Counted from the first letter of the stretch, positions 8,822 through 18,460 are shown. The stretch: DNA of 45,914 nucleotides from Desulforhopalus singaporensis (GCF_900104445.1 NZ_FNJI01000034.1:1-45914); one strand, 5' to 3'. A program made the numbers and translations. The notes: generated by a model not told the origin, from the sequence alone.

Positions 8822-9709
8822 TCAGGAGTGCTGGGCGAGGATGGTATCCATGAAAAGCTGGTAATGGTTAGGCAGGGTCCTCTTTGACGGGGTGACAATA
8901 TAAAAGAATCTCTCCATCTCCAAACCTTCCACGTCGATCTGCTGCAGTTGCCCGCTTTTGAGTTCGTCGGTTATCGCCCGCTTTGAGATCACCGAAACAC
9001 CGAGGTTGGCCTTTATCGCCTCCTTTACTGCGGCGCTGGAACCAAGGGTTGCACATATGTTGAGGTTGCCAAGGCCCAGCTGCTTTCTGGCCAGAAAGGA
9101 TTCTATGCTTTTTCTCGTTCCCGAACCTTCTTCCCTGGTAATAAAGGGCAGGGTACAGAGTTCGTCCATGGATATTGTTGGTTGTACCCCGGCCTCCGCT
9201 GCGCCGGCCAGGACCAGCTGATCGTGGCCAAACCGGGTGAAGTTCACTTTCTTTTCGTTTGTTTTTGCCCCTACTACAGCGAGATATATGTCATTATTTG
9301 AAACTGCTTTAATGATTTGAGCAGAGTCGTTTATGCGTATTTCAAAAGAGATGGTGGAAAAATTCTGTTTGAATTTGGCTGCGATCCGCGGCAGGAGATA
9401 AGTGCCTGGGATGGTTGATGCTCCGATCACCAGTTTACCCGCCACCGACTTTTTCGAAGTGGAAATGTCTTCTTCCAGCTGCTGCAGGTCGTCTAGAATC
9501 TTTCTCGCCCTGGAGTAGAGAAGCTCCGCCTCGCCGGTGGGCAGGATGGTCCTGCCGAGGCGGTCAAAGAGCCTGCAGCTAAGATGCGTTTCGAGATTCT
9601 GGATATGCTCGCTCACCGTCGGCTGGCTGGTGTACAGTTTTTCAGCGGCCTTGGTGAAGCTGCGGTATTTATAGACGGCAACGAAGATCTTTAGGTGTCG
9701 AGTTTCGAT
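8822..9709 (-). CDS. LysR-family transcriptional regulator with a probable non-standard ATC start
   Basis: This is a DNA-binding regulator with an N-terminal winged helix-turn-helix and a C-terminal periplasmic-binding-like effector domain. The helix-turn-helix reads RHLKIFVAVYKYRSFTKAAE and continues KLYTSQPTVSEHIQNLE, so the gene must begin upstream of the first usable GTG at 9616, which would cut the helix-turn-helix in half. Between the in-frame TAA and this motif there is no ATG, GTG or TTG. A strong GGAGG sits 7 bases before the ATC at 9709-9707, giving a 295-residue protein of normal LysR length. Position after cysK suggests control of sulfur genes (CysB/CbbR-like), which is inference. 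Alternatives are an assembly error or a decaying gene, though the rest of the frame is intact. Confidence 0.85.
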   Translation of the reverse strand: METRHLKIFVAVYKYRSFTKAAEKLYTSQPTVSEHIQNLETHLSCRLFDRLGRTILPTGEAELLYSRARKILDDLQQLEEDISTSKKSVAGKLVIGASTIPGTYLLPRIAAKFKQNFSTISFEIRINDSAQIIKAVSNNDIYLAVVGAKTNEKKVNFTRFGHDQLVLAGAAEAGVQPTISMDELCTLPFITREEGSGTRKSIESFLARKQLGLGNLNICATLGSSAAVKEAIKANLGVSVISKRAITDELKSGQLQQIDVEGLEMERFFYIVTPSKRTLPNHYQLFMDTILAQHS

Positions 9710-9860
9710 GACAAAGCCTCCAGGAGTGTTATTGTCGCGTAATTATAACAAGATGGAACTATTTATCATGTAACGGGATATGTTGCAAGCAAGATGGTTG
9801 TTTTGACCCGGAAGAACCGCTATAACGCCTGGATGTGCGGGTCGGATGGGGACAACGGTC

Positions 9861-9938
9861 GGGGAGAAGTACATTTCTCCCCTGAATCCGCTCAGTTGGC
9901 AAGCAGAGGAGTTGAGAGATACCTCTCCCCTGAATCCG
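9861..9938 (-). repeat. Short direct repeat and hairpin at the 3' end of cysK
   Basis: CTCCCCTGAATCCG occurs at 9877-9890 and again at 9925-9938, 48 bases apart, once inside the last cysK codons and once just past the stop. The outer copy overlaps a perfect hairpin (GGGGAGAA at 9861-9868, TTCTCCCC at 9875-9882). No T-run follows on the minus strand. It looks like a decayed tandem duplication of the end of cysK that may now serve as a 3' hairpin. The rest of the gap to the LysR gene is empty. Confidence 0.55.
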
Positions 9939-10809
9939 GCATGACTGCGACGATGGTCTTGCCCCTGTTCTCGGGCCGCTTGGCAAGTTCTATTGCCGCA
10001 AATGCGGCGGCTCCGCTTGATATGCCGCATAAAATGCCCTCTTTCAGTGCCACTTCCCGGGCCGTTTCAAAGGCTTCATCGTTGGTTACGGTAATAATCT
10101 CATCGATGATGGAGGTGTTGAGGACCTGGGGTACGAACCCGGCGCCGATACCTTGAATCTTGTGGGGCGCGGGACTTCCCCCCGAGAGAACGGGAGAATC
10201 TGCGGGTTCAACTGCGACGCTTTTCATGTGCGGCACTTTTTTCTTGAGAGCTTCAGATACGCCTGTGATGGTGCCGCCGGTTCCTACTCCGGCAACAAAA
10301 AAGTCAATGATACCGCCGGTGTCCCTCCACAGCTCCTCGGCTGTTGTGGTCCTGTGAATCGCCGGATTTGCGGGGTTGGTGAACTGGTTGGGCATATAAC
10401 TGTTCGGGATCTCGTTGAGCAGCTGGTCGGCTTTGGCTATGGCGCCCTTCATTCCCTCTGCGGCCGGGGTAAGAATAAGTTCAGCACCCAGGTGGCTGAG
10501 CAGCTTTCGTCGCTCAATGGACATGGATTCAGGCATGGTAAGAATTAGTCGCAGCTTTTTATGGGCACAGACAAAGGCAAGACCTATGCCGGTGTTGCCG
10601 CTGGTCGGCTCTATGATGGTCGATTCGCCGTTAATCAGACCTTGCTGTTCGGCCGCTTCGATCATTGAGACCGCGATTCTGCATTTTACGCTACCCATTG
10701 GGTTTCTCGACTCCTGCTTGGCCAGAAGGGTTGCTCCGGTCTCGGCCGACAGGTTGACCATCTTTAAAAGAGGTGTATTGCCGATGGATTCAAGTATTGT
10801 GACGGACAT
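9892..10809 (-). CDS. cysK: Cysteine synthase A (O-acetylserine sulfhydrylase)
   Basis: This PLP enzyme makes cysteine from O-acetylserine and sulfide in the cytoplasm. The 305-residue protein has the PLP lysine at about residue 42 in NPMGSVKCR, the substrate loop TSGNTG at 69-74, the glycine-rich phosphate loop GTGGTITG, and the C-terminal SGERYLST. The C-terminus stops a little earlier than in many CysK proteins. An AGGAGG motif precedes the ATG at good spacing. The cysE gene lies 25 bases upstream on the same strand, so the two steps of cysteine synthesis are adjacent and probably co-transcribed. A matching CysE C-terminal tail ending in isoleucine is not present, so the classical CysE-CysK complex is uncertain. 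Confidence 0.96.
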   Translation of the reverse strand: MSVTILESIGNTPLLKMVNLSAETGATLLAKQESRNPMGSVKCRIAVSMIEAAEQQGLINGESTIIEPTSGNTGIGLAFVCAHKKLRLILTMPESMSIERRKLLSHLGAELILTPAAEGMKGAIAKADQLLNEIPNSYMPNQFTNPANPAIHRTTTAEELWRDTGGIIDFFVAGVGTGGTITGVSEALKKKVPHMKSVAVEPADSPVLSGGSPAPHKIQGIGAGFVPQVLNTSIIDEIITVTNDEAFETAREVALKEGILCGISSGAAAFAAIELAKRPENRGKTIVAVMPDSGERYLSTPLLAN

Positions 10810-10834
10810 GACAGCGCTCCTCCTGTGTTGGCTT

Positions 10835-11809
10835 TTATGAGTGTGAATAGATCAGTTCCGGGCGTTTGAGCAGCACTTTGGTTCCCTTGGCGACGCTTTC
10901 CGTCAGCCAGATATTACCGCCGATTACCGATCCTTCTCCAATTACGGTGTCACCACCCAGGATAGTGGTGTTGGCATAGATTATAACGTCATTTTCAATG
11001 GTCGGATGTCTTTTTTTGTTACGCATTGTGACCCCCGCGTCCCGGGGCAGCGATAGCGCCCCCAGGGTCACTCCCTGGTAGAGTCGGACCCTGTCGCCGA
11101 TAATTGTGGTCTCGCCGATCACCACTCCGGTGCCGTGGTCGATGAAGAACTCTTCTCCGATGGTCGCCCCGGGGTGTATATCAATTCCCGTGAGGTTGTG
11201 GGCATATTCGGTCATGATGCGGGGGATTATGGGCGCGTCCAGGGCAAACAACTCGTGGGCGAGCCTGAAGATCATGGTCGCCTGCAGACCGGGATAGCAG
11301 AAGATAACCTCGTCCGGGCTTTCTGTTGCCGGGTCGCCGGCCAGGGCGGCCCTGATGTCTGTTGCCAGCAGCGCCGCAATCTTCGGCAGTGATTCAATGA
11401 ATCTCAGGGCCAGGGCGTGGCTCCTGGCTTCACAGTTGGTGCAGGGGAGCTCGTGTCTCCTGCAGTCGTGGCGGATGGCCATGGTGATCTGCTCGGCCAC
11501 CTTGTCGTACAGGTCGGTGGTCTGTTTGCCGATGTAGTATTCCAGGTTCGCCGCATGGAGCCTGGAGTTGGTGAAGTAGCCTGGGAACAGAATCCGCTTT
11601 GCCTGTTCGACGATGGCGATAATTTTCTCCTGCGACGGCATCGAGACGGGACTGATATGCTCGTAACACTTCTTGGTGGCCCAGGAGGATAACAGTTTTT
11701 TTACCACCGATGGCACCTGCGCATGGAGACTGGATTCGGTAATTTCAATATGATCGCACTGGGCTGCGATGTCATTCGGGTCTATTATGTGTTCGACGGG
11801 TTGCGACAT
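10835..11809 (-). CDS. cysE: Serine O-acetyltransferase, long form
   Basis: This enzyme transfers acetyl from acetyl-CoA to serine, the committed step to cysteine. At 324 residues it has a long helical N-terminal part (about 1-190) that includes the pair CTNC, then a left-handed beta-helix of hexapeptide repeats. Catalytic-site motifs are [11 protein letters not shown] and [12 protein letters not shown], and the CoA loop region is [13 protein letters not shown]. The protein ends RPELIYSHS, unlike the short isoleucine-ended CysE tails that dock into CysK. The gene lies between metW and cysK in one minus-strand run. Confidence 0.94.
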   Translation of the reverse strand: MSQPVEHIIDPNDIAAQCDHIEITESSLHAQVPSVVKKLLSSWATKKCYEHISPVSMPSQEKIIAIVEQAKRILFPGYFTNSRLHAANLEYYIGKQTTDLYDKVAEQITMAIRHDCRRHELPCTNCEARSHALALRFIESLPKIAALLATDIRAALAGDPATESPDEVIFCYPGLQATMIFRLAHELFALDAPIIPRIMTEYAHNLTGIDIHPGATIGEEFFIDHGTGVVIGETTIIGDRVRLYQGVTLGALSLPRDAGVTMRNKKRHPTIENDVIIYANTTILGGDTVIGEGSVIGGNIWLTESVAKGTKVLLKRPELIYSHS

Positions 11810-11837
11810 GGCTGGTTCTCTTTGTTGTTGTTGATAA

Positions 11838-12467
11838 CTACATACGGTTTTTTTCGATAATGTAAATGCCGTAGGTTGCGCGAAGATCCGGAAACAGTCC
11901 TATTACCTTTCCTTCCTCGTTTGAGCGGTTGGTGGCGATGGTAATTTCTTTTAGAATGTTGTATCCGACATCCCGGCTGAACTTTCTGAAATCCTTCAGG
12001 GTGATGACCCTGATGTTGGGGGTGTCGTACCATGAATAGGGCAGCTGGTCGTTTTTCGGCGCCATGCCCCTGGTCAGAAGCTGCAGCCTGATCGAGTAGT
12101 GGCTGAAGTTGGGGAAGCTCACTATGACTTTTCGACCGATCCGGGCCAGGGAGTAGAGCAGGCGGGCCGGTTCGAAAACCTGTTGCAGGGTCTGGCTGAG
12201 GATGACGTAATCGAAGCTGCAGTCCGGGTAGTCGTCAACCTCGTCATTGAGATCTCCCTGGAGGACGCTCAACCCCCTTGCGATACATCGGGCGGCCTTT
12301 TGCTTGTCCATCTCGATGCCCGTGCCCGCGATGTTCTTGTTTCTTGCCAGCCACTCAAGAAGGTCGCCGTTGCCGCACCCCAGGTCGAGCACCCGGCTGT
12401 TTTCCGGGATAATGGAGGCAATTATCCGTAAATCAAACCTCAGTCTTGTTGTTTCAGCCGACTCCAT
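11838..12467 (-). CDS. metW: Methionine biosynthesis protein MetW, SAM-dependent methyltransferase fold
   Basis: This 209-residue protein has a class I methyltransferase fold. Motif I is [15 protein letters not shown] at about residues 25-39, followed by the acidic GIEMD and later [11 protein letters not shown]. In proteobacteria MetW is encoded next to MetX and is needed for, or stimulates, homoserine acetylation; its own reaction is unsettled. Here the 5' end overlaps the metX stop by 14 bases, the typical metX-metW arrangement, which implies coupled translation and a joint role. Confidence 0.93.
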   Translation of the reverse strand: MESAETTRLRFDLRIIASIIPENSRVLDLGCGNGDLLEWLARNKNIAGTGIEMDKQKAARCIARGLSVLQGDLNDEVDDYPDCSFDYVILSQTLQQVFEPARLLYSLARIGRKVIVSFPNFSHYSIRLQLLTRGMAPKNDQLPYSWYDTPNIRVITLKDFRKFSRDVGYNILKEITIATNRSNEEGKVIGLFPDLRATYGIYIIEKNRM

Positions 12468-13593
12468 CGATAAATCCTTTCACCAGGGTAGTAAGTCTTT
12501 CATCAGGAATTAAAAAGGCATCATGGCCGCAGTCCGCCTCAATTTCGCAGAAGCTGACATCCTGTCCGGTACGCTTTAAGGCCTGGACCAGCTCCTTGGC
12601 CTGGTATGTCGGGTAGAGCCAGTCTGAACTATATGAAATTACAAGATACTTTACCTTTTGGAGGTCACCACCCTTGAGCGGTCCGCTGGCCGTTACCCGG
12701 TCAACCACATCGAAATAGTCTGCAGCCTTGGTGATGTAGAGCAGCGAATTGGCATCAAAACGGTCGACAAACTTTGATCCCTGGTATCGAAGATAGCTCT
12801 CGACCTGGAAGTCGCCGTCAAAAAAACCAAAGGAGAAAGCTTCCTTGTCCTGCAGTCTTCTGCCGAATTTTCTGCGCATAGCTTCGTCGGACAGGTAAGT
12901 GACGTGACCCACCATCCTGGCAACGGCGAGCCCCATCCTCGGAAAGTCGCCGCCGTAATAATCGCCGTTGTTCCACTTGGGATCGGCCATTATCGACTGC
13001 CTGGCTATTTCGTTGAAGGCGATGGCGAGAGCGGAGTGACGCATGGTGGTTGCAATGGGCACGGCGGACCTGATCATTTCAGGAAACCGCACGCACCATT
13101 CCAGCACTTGCATTCCCCCCACGGAACCGCCGACCACCGCCCTCAGTTCGGATATACCGAGATGATCGAGCAGGGCTTTCTGGGTAGTGACCATATCACC
13201 TATGGTCATCATCGGAAAATCAAGGCCATACGGCTTTTGCGTCTCGGGGTTTATCGATTTCGGACCGGTGGACCCCATACAGCTGCCAAGGATGTTGGGG
13301 CAGATGACGAAATATTTGTCGGTGTCGATACCTTTGCCCGGGCCGACCATGAAATCCCACCACCCCGGTTTGTCGCCTTCACGGTCGGTGGGGTAGTGGC
13401 CTGCGACATGGGAGTCCCCGGAAAAAGCGTGCGCTATCAGGATAACATTGTCCCTGTCGCGGTTGAGGGTGCCGAAGGTCTCGTAGGCAATGGTCACCGG
13501 CCCAAGTACGGCCCCGCTTTCAAGCTGCAGCCGATCCGGGGCGGCACCATAGGTGAAATACTGTTTTTCGACGATTGTGCCAGATTGTTTCAT
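12454..13593 (-). CDS. metX: Homoserine O-acetyltransferase MetX
   Basis: This enzyme acylates homoserine with acetyl-CoA to give O-acetylhomoserine. It is an alpha/beta-hydrolase-fold enzyme with the nucleophile in GGSVGGMQVLEW (serine at about residue 157), aspartate in YSSDWLYP and histidine in CGHDAFL. I choose the ATG at 13593 (379 residues) because the protein aligns to the family from about IVEKQYFTYG. An earlier in-frame start at 13686 would add 31 low-complexity basic residues and overlap metY by 38 bases, so it is less likely. Some MetX-family members use succinyl-CoA, and sequence reading alone does not exclude that. Confidence 0.94.
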   Translation of the reverse strand: MKQSGTIVEKQYFTYGAAPDRLQLESGAVLGPVTIAYETFGTLNRDRDNVILIAHAFSGDSHVAGHYPTDREGDKPGWWDFMVGPGKGIDTDKYFVICPNILGSCMGSTGPKSINPETQKPYGLDFPMMTIGDMVTTQKALLDHLGISELRAVVGGSVGGMQVLEWCVRFPEMIRSAVPIATTMRHSALAIAFNEIARQSIMADPKWNNGDYYGGDFPRMGLAVARMVGHVTYLSDEAMRRKFGRRLQDKEAFSFGFFDGDFQVESYLRYQGSKFVDRFDANSLLYITKAADYFDVVDRVTASGPLKGGDLQKVKYLVISYSSDWLYPTYQAKELVQALKRTGQDVSFCEIEADCGHDAFLIPDERLTTLVKGFIDGVG

Positions 13594-13648
13594 GATGGTA
13601 ACCGGATCCCCGTTTTTTACGTATTTTCTGTCATTTTTCCACCAGCCG

Positions 13649-14926
13649 TTACGCCGCTTTATCCAGTGCCTGATCGATATCGGCAAGAATGTCGTCTATA
13701 TGTTCGATACCAACGGAGAGTCTTATCAACCCTTCATCCAGATGGCATTCCGCCAGCTGTTCTGCCGAAAGCTGGGAATGGGTGGTCGATGCGGGGTGGA
13801 TGGCCAGGGATTTGGCGTCTCCGACATTGGCGAGATGGGATATCAGCTGCAGGTTGTTGATGAATTTCTTACCAGCTTCCATGCCACCCCTGATGCAGAA
13901 ACCGATCATTCCGCCGAAACCGTTTTTAAGATATCTTGCCGCAATGTCGTTTCCGGGCGAACCCTCAAGGCCGGGATAATTTACCCATTTAACTCCGGGA
14001 TGACGACTCAGGTGATTGGCCACGTTCATACCGTTTTCACAGTGCCTCTCCATTCGCAGGCTGAGTGTCTCCATACCCTGCAGAAAGGTCCAGCAGTTAT
14101 CCGGGCTTATCGATGCCCCCAGGTTTCTGAGAGGTACAAGCCTCATGCGGAGGGCAAAAGCGACCGGGGTGAGGTCGCCGAGATCGTGACCGTAACGCAT
14201 TCCGTGGTAGGATGGGTCCGGTTCGTTGTAGAGCGTGAATTTCGGATCCTTCCAGTTGAAGTTTGCCCCGTCTATTACAATACCGCCGATTGCGGTGCCG
14301 TGGCCGCCGATCCATTTGGTCAGGGAGTGGATGACAATATTCGCCCCATGTTCCAGCGGTCGCAGAATGCTGGGCGGGGTAAAGGTCGAGTCGACGATCA
14401 AAGGCAGGTTGTATTCCCTGGCAACTGCCGAAAGCGCTGCAAGGTCGGTCATGTTGAGCGAGGGGTTGCCGAGGGTTTCACAGTAGATGGCCCGGGTTTT
14501 GGCCGAAATCGCTCTCCGGAAGTTGTCCGGGTCGGCGGGATCGACCAGCTTTACAGTTATTCCGAGCTGGGGCAGGATTGTGTCAAACTGCACATACGTG
14601 CCGCCGTAAAGATTGTTGGCAGCGACGATCTCGTCTCCCTGGGTGCAGATATTTATGATGGTATAAAATATTGCCGAAGTACCCGATGCCAGCGCCAGGG
14701 CGGCGGCGCCCCCTTCAAGATCGGCCATGCGATGCTCCAATACCGCCTGGGTGGGGTTGCCCAGCCTGGTGTAGATATTGCCGAGTTCTTTCAGGGCAAA
14801 AAGGTTGGCCGCATGCTCGGTGCTTTTGAACATGTAGGCGGCGGTGCGGTAGAGGGGAACTCCGCGCGATAGGGTGTCCTGGTCTATTGTCTGGCCGGCA
14901 TGGAGAGCTCGCGTTTCAAATTTCAT
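13649..14926 (-). CDS. metY: O-acetylhomoserine sulfhydrylase (aminocarboxypropyltransferase)
   Basis: This PLP enzyme of the Cys/Met metabolism family adds sulfide to O-acetylhomoserine, making homocysteine directly. The 425-residue length and the opening KFETRALHAGQTIDQDT fit MetY rather than the shorter cystathionine gamma-synthases. The PLP lysine is in HSLTKWIGGHG, with substrate and cofactor motifs SGTSAIFYTI and VDSTFTPP. With metX next door, this gives a direct sulfhydrylation route that suits a sulfide-rich anaerobe. The start ATG at 14926 is preceded by a weak AGAGA. Confidence 0.95.
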   Translation of the reverse strand: MKFETRALHAGQTIDQDTLSRGVPLYRTAAYMFKSTEHAANLFALKELGNIYTRLGNPTQAVLEHRMADLEGGAAALALASGTSAIFYTIINICTQGDEIVAANNLYGGTYVQFDTILPQLGITVKLVDPADPDNFRRAISAKTRAIYCETLGNPSLNMTDLAALSAVAREYNLPLIVDSTFTPPSILRPLEHGANIVIHSLTKWIGGHGTAIGGIVIDGANFNWKDPKFTLYNEPDPSYHGMRYGHDLGDLTPVAFALRMRLVPLRNLGASISPDNCWTFLQGMETLSLRMERHCENGMNVANHLSRHPGVKWVNYPGLEGSPGNDIAARYLKNGFGGMIGFCIRGGMEAGKKFINNLQLISHLANVGDAKSLAIHPASTTHSQLSAEQLAECHLDEGLIRLSVGIEHIDDILADIDQALDKAA

Positions 14927-14950
14927 GGCTGATCTCTTTACTTTTCAATG

Positions 14951-15601
14951 TTAGTGTTGTTCTGCCTTGTGCTTGGCAAGATCCTCTTTTACCCTTTTGA
15001 TAAACTGGCCCAGGGGTTCCCCGCTGCTGGTCTTGGCTTCCGGATCGATCTGCAGCAGTGATTCCCAGCTGCCAATTGCCCCTTCCGGGTCGTCCAGATC
15101 GTAAAACAGGACTATTCCTTTGTTAAATCGTGAAGGCATGTGTACGGGATCCATGGCGATTGCCTTATCGAAATATTCCACAGCCTTGGCCGGTTGATTC
15201 GTTCTGCGGTACATGACTCCGAGGTCGGTGAGGAGGTTGGCGTCTCCTTTGTGGAGTTCAAGTCCCGTGGTATAGGCTTTTATCGCTTTTTGCGGCTGGT
15301 CGGTGTCGAAGTAGAGATGACCGAGTCGTACCCAGGCCTGGTAGTCATCGGGGTTTGCGGTTACTTCCGCCTCCAGGTTGAGTATTGCCTGGTGGGCCTG
15401 GTCGTTCTGGGAATGCTCCTGTGGTGCCGGGGTGCTGGCGGGATCCGGGGAGGAGCTCCTGATAACAGTAAAGGCTACGCCCGCTAAAAAGCCGAATACA
15501 AAAATAATAAAATAGGTAACCAGATTGCCGGTTGGTCTTGCGGATACAGTTTTTTGATCAGCGGTTTTGCCACCGGTCTTGGAACTCTGTCTTTTTGTCA
15601 T
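14951..15601 (-). CDS. Membrane-anchored tetratricopeptide repeat protein
   Basis: This 216-residue protein has a short basic N-terminus, one membrane helix (about residues 27-46, VTYFIIFVFGFLAGVAFTVI) and a soluble part with about three TPR units, for example AWVRLGHLYFDTDQPQKAI and LLTDLGVMYRRTNQPAKAV. Such proteins are scaffolds for protein contacts, often in cytochrome or envelope assembly. No partner is indicated here. I take the ATG at 15601; an earlier start at 15697 would add a tract unlike the rest. It lies 24 bases before metY on the same strand and may head that operon, although a functional link is not evident. Confidence 0.82.
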   Translation of the reverse strand: MTKRQSSKTGGKTADQKTVSARPTGNLVTYFIIFVFGFLAGVAFTVIRSSSPDPASTPAPQEHSQNDQAHQAILNLEAEVTANPDDYQAWVRLGHLYFDTDQPQKAIKAYTTGLELHKGDANLLTDLGVMYRRTNQPAKAVEYFDKAIAMDPVHMPSRFNKGIVLFYDLDDPEGAIGSWESLLQIDPEAKTSSGEPLGQFIKRVKEDLAKHKAEQH

Positions 15602-15961
15602 GAATTGTGTACAATGAAGTTTAAGTTTGTAAAATGACGGTTGCTTTTTCCAAGTTGCTCTGCAGGGTATCATATACCACGCAGTGGCATGTATCAACCT
15701 GAATCACAGTGTTGACAGAGAAATGGTGCCACAAATTGCAGGAAGGTTTGAAAAGAACCGCTGTAGCCAATTTCTGCAAGAGAATTATAATCATTTCCGT
15801 GGCTGATGAAATGTTATGATTCAAGACAAGAGGTAATTCCGTTCCGCCGGTTTGTCCAGTGGCTCGGGGTCGGGATGATTCAGTATCTGCGGAAATAACT
15901 GCGGATCGTTGTAGCATTACAAAATGGAACAGTTGGTTCAAGTAGCAGGGAGGAGGCGCTA
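15602..15961. other. Intergenic region between the divergent TPR and glgP genes
   Basis: I see no gene here. The region should carry promoters for both directions. A TTGACA at 15712-15717 could be a -35 box toward glgP, but there is no good -10 at the right distance. The short dyad CCACGCAGTGG lies near 15678-15688. No riboswitch-like fold for the methionine operon is apparent. Confidence 0.4.
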
Positions 15962-18460
15962 ATGGAAGTGCTGGAGAAGATTGAAAAAAGAAATAACAAC
16001 GAGAGCGTTACCTGGCCGTCGGCACCGTATCCGTCAACTGCGGAGGCGATCAAGCTCAATATCATTCACCACCTGATGAGTTTCCAGGGCCGTGATCCGG
16101 AACGGTCCGGAGCCAGGGACGTGTACAAGGCTCTTGCCTACACCATACGTGATCTGATGGTGCAGAAATGGATATCGACCCAGAAGACCTTTTACGCGAA
16201 AAAGAAAAAAAGAGTGTATTACCTCTCCCTTGAGTTTCTCATCGGCAGATCTCTTGGCAACTCTATCACCAACCTCGGCATCACCCAGGACGTTAAACAG
16301 GCGGTGGAAGCACTCGGGTTTGACATTGACGAGGTTCGTGACCAGGAAGAGGATGCGGCCCTTGGCAACGGCGGGCTTGGCAGGCTCGCGGCTTGTTTTA
16401 TGGATTCAATCGCAACTCTGAAGATCCCCGCATATGGCTACGGTATACGCTACGAGTATGGGCTTTTCTTTCAGCAGCTTGTGGATGGCTACCAGGTGGA
16501 GGGGCCGGACAACTGGCTGCAGAACGGTACTCCGTGGGAATTTGAACGCTCACTGCCCCTGTTCAAGATACAGTTTTTCGGCAACGTCACTTCCTATCAG
16601 GACGAAAACGGCAGATACCGCGCCAGATGGGTGAACACCAAGGACGTCATGGCCAAGGCGAGCGATATCATGATCCCCGGCTACAAGAACGACCATGTGA
16701 TCAATATGCGGCTCTGGTCGGCGTTTTCCTCCCGGGAACTCGACCTCGGCGATTTCAGCCGCGGCGATTACATCGGCGCGGTCGAGTCCAAGGTCAGCTC
16801 TGAGACTATCTCGAAAGTGCTCTATCCCCCGGATCACAACTATGCCGGGCAGGAGCTCAGACTCAAGCAACAGTACTTCTTTGTCGCCGCCACCTTCCAG
16901 GACATCATGCGACGCTACAAGAAAAAGCACGTTACCTTCGACCAGTTCACCGACAGGGTGGCTGTCCAGCTCAACGATACCCATCCCTCTATCGCAATCC
17001 CTGAACTGATGCGGCTGCTTCTTGATATTGAAGGGCTCTCATGGGAACAGGCATGGAAGATAACGGTCAACACCTTTGGCTACACCAATCATACCCTGAT
17101 GCCGGAGGCGCTGGAGCGGTGGCCGGTTGAGATGATGGGCAGGGTGTTGCCGAGACATCTGCAGATTATTTATGAGATCAACCAGCGGTTTCTCAACGAG
17201 GTCGCCGAGAGATATCCCGGCAACCAGCAGAAGTTACGTCAAATGTCGATCATCGAGGAAGGTCCGGTTAAAATGGTGCGCATGGCGCATCTGGCAATTA
17301 TCGGCAGTCACAGTGTCAACGGGGTGGCAGAACTCCATTCCCAGCTGTTGAAAAACCGCATTTTCCCGGATTTTCACAATTTTTATCCTGGCAGGTTCAA
17401 TTCGAAAACAAACGGCATCACCCCGAGGCGGTGGCTGCTCGATATCAATGAGTCGCTGGCAGGATTGATTTCCTCAAGGATAGGCGACCGGTGGGTAACC
17501 GATCTGGACCAGCTGCGCGGTCTCGAGAAGTTTCTTGACGATGAGGAGTTCTGCACCGGGTGGCGGGAAATAAAATACGCTAATAAAAAGCGGCTGGCCG
17601 GGTATATCAAGACAAAGTGCGGTGTTGTGGTCGATCCTTCGACCATGTTCGATATTCAGGTGAAACGGATTCATGAATACAAGCGTCAACTGCTCAACGC
17701 CCTGCATCTGATTAACCTTTACCAGAGAATCATCCGCGGGGAGGCGCAGGGACGCGCGCCGCGCACGGCGGTGTTTGCCGGCAAGGCGGCCCCGTCTTAC
17801 TGGCGGGCAAAACTGATCATCAAGCTCATCACCTCCATCGGTGAGGTGGTGAATAACGACCCGCGGGTGAAAGATCGTCTGAAGGTTGTATTTCTCCCCA
17901 ACTACAACGTCTCCCAGGCCGAGATAGTGATGCCTGCTGCAGATCTTTCCGAGCAGATCTCCACTGCGGGCACCGAGGCGTCCGGGACCGGCAACATGAA
18001 ATTTGCCCTGAACGGTGCCCTGACCATAGGCACGCTGGACGGCGCCAATATCGAGATAAGAGAAGAGGTTGGCGAGGAAAATATCTTTATATTCGGGTTG
18101 TCCGCCGAAGAAGCGGAGTTTGAAAGGAAAAACTGCAGCCGTACTCCGCGCCAGGTGTGCCGCGAGAACGAATCGATAAACAACATTATGGCAGCCCTCA
18201 GGAGCGGCAGTTTTTCCGGTGGAAACACCGAACTGTTCAAGCCCCTTGTCGACAGCCTGATGGATGAGAACGATCCGTACCTGCTGCTGCTCGATCTCGA
18301 ATCCTACATTGACTGCCAGAACAGGGTGAGCGATGCATTTCTGCAACCTGAAAAGTGGACCAGAAAAGCAATACTCAATGTCGCCCGGATGGGAAAGTTT
18401 TCAACCGACCGGACGATCAGGGAATACTCCGAGAAGATCTGGGGCATTCCCGTCGAGTAG
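15962..18460 (+). CDS. glgP: Glycogen/starch/alpha-glucan phosphorylase
   Basis: This GT35 enzyme releases glucose 1-phosphate from storage alpha-glucan in the cytoplasm. Its 832 residues are the usual length of the MalP/GlgP family. Visible hallmarks are YYLSLEFLIGRSLGN, the glycine-rich EDAALGNGGLGRLAACF, and the PLP site TEASGTGNMKFALNG with the Schiff-base lysine at about residue 680. A strong AGGGAGGAGG lies before the ATG. It stands alone between a divergent TPR gene and a convergent tRNA, so it is probably monocistronic. Confidence 0.96.
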   Translation: MEVLEKIEKRNNNESVTWPSAPYPSTAEAIKLNIIHHLMSFQGRDPERSGARDVYKALAYTIRDLMVQKWISTQKTFYAKKKKRVYYLSLEFLIGRSLGNSITNLGITQDVKQAVEALGFDIDEVRDQEEDAALGNGGLGRLAACFMDSIATLKIPAYGYGIRYEYGLFFQQLVDGYQVEGPDNWLQNGTPWEFERSLPLFKIQFFGNVTSYQDENGRYRARWVNTKDVMAKASDIMIPGYKNDHVINMRLWSAFSSRELDLGDFSRGDYIGAVESKVSSETISKVLYPPDHNYAGQELRLKQQYFFVAATFQDIMRRYKKKHVTFDQFTDRVAVQLNDTHPSIAIPELMRLLLDIEGLSWEQAWKITVNTFGYTNHTLMPEALERWPVEMMGRVLPRHLQIIYEINQRFLNEVAERYPGNQQKLRQMSIIEEGPVKMVRMAHLAIIGSHSVNGVAELHSQLLKNRIFPDFHNFYPGRFNSKTNGITPRRWLLDINESLAGLISSRIGDRWVTDLDQLRGLEKFLDDEEFCTGWREIKYANKKRLAGYIKTKCGVVVDPSTMFDIQVKRIHEYKRQLLNALHLINLYQRIIRGEAQGRAPRTAVFAGKAAPSYWRAKLIIKLITSIGEVVNNDPRVKDRLKVVFLPNYNVSQAEIVMPAADLSEQISTAGTEASGTGNMKFALNGALTIGTLDGANIEIREEVGEENIFIFGLSAEEAEFERKNCSRTPRQVCRENESINNIMAALRSGSFSGGNTELFKPLVDSLMDENDPYLLLLDLESYIDCQNRVSDAFLQPEKWTRKAILNVARMGKFSTDRTIREYSEKIWGIPVE

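Noticed and set aside
13553-14872. 439-residue plus-strand frame
   Set aside because: It is antisense to metY and the start of metX, both with intact active-site motifs.
14927-15961. Possible SAM or other riboswitch ahead of the methionine genes
   Set aside because: Only 24 bases separate metY from the TPR gene, and the gap upstream of the TPR gene shows no recognisable riboswitch core.
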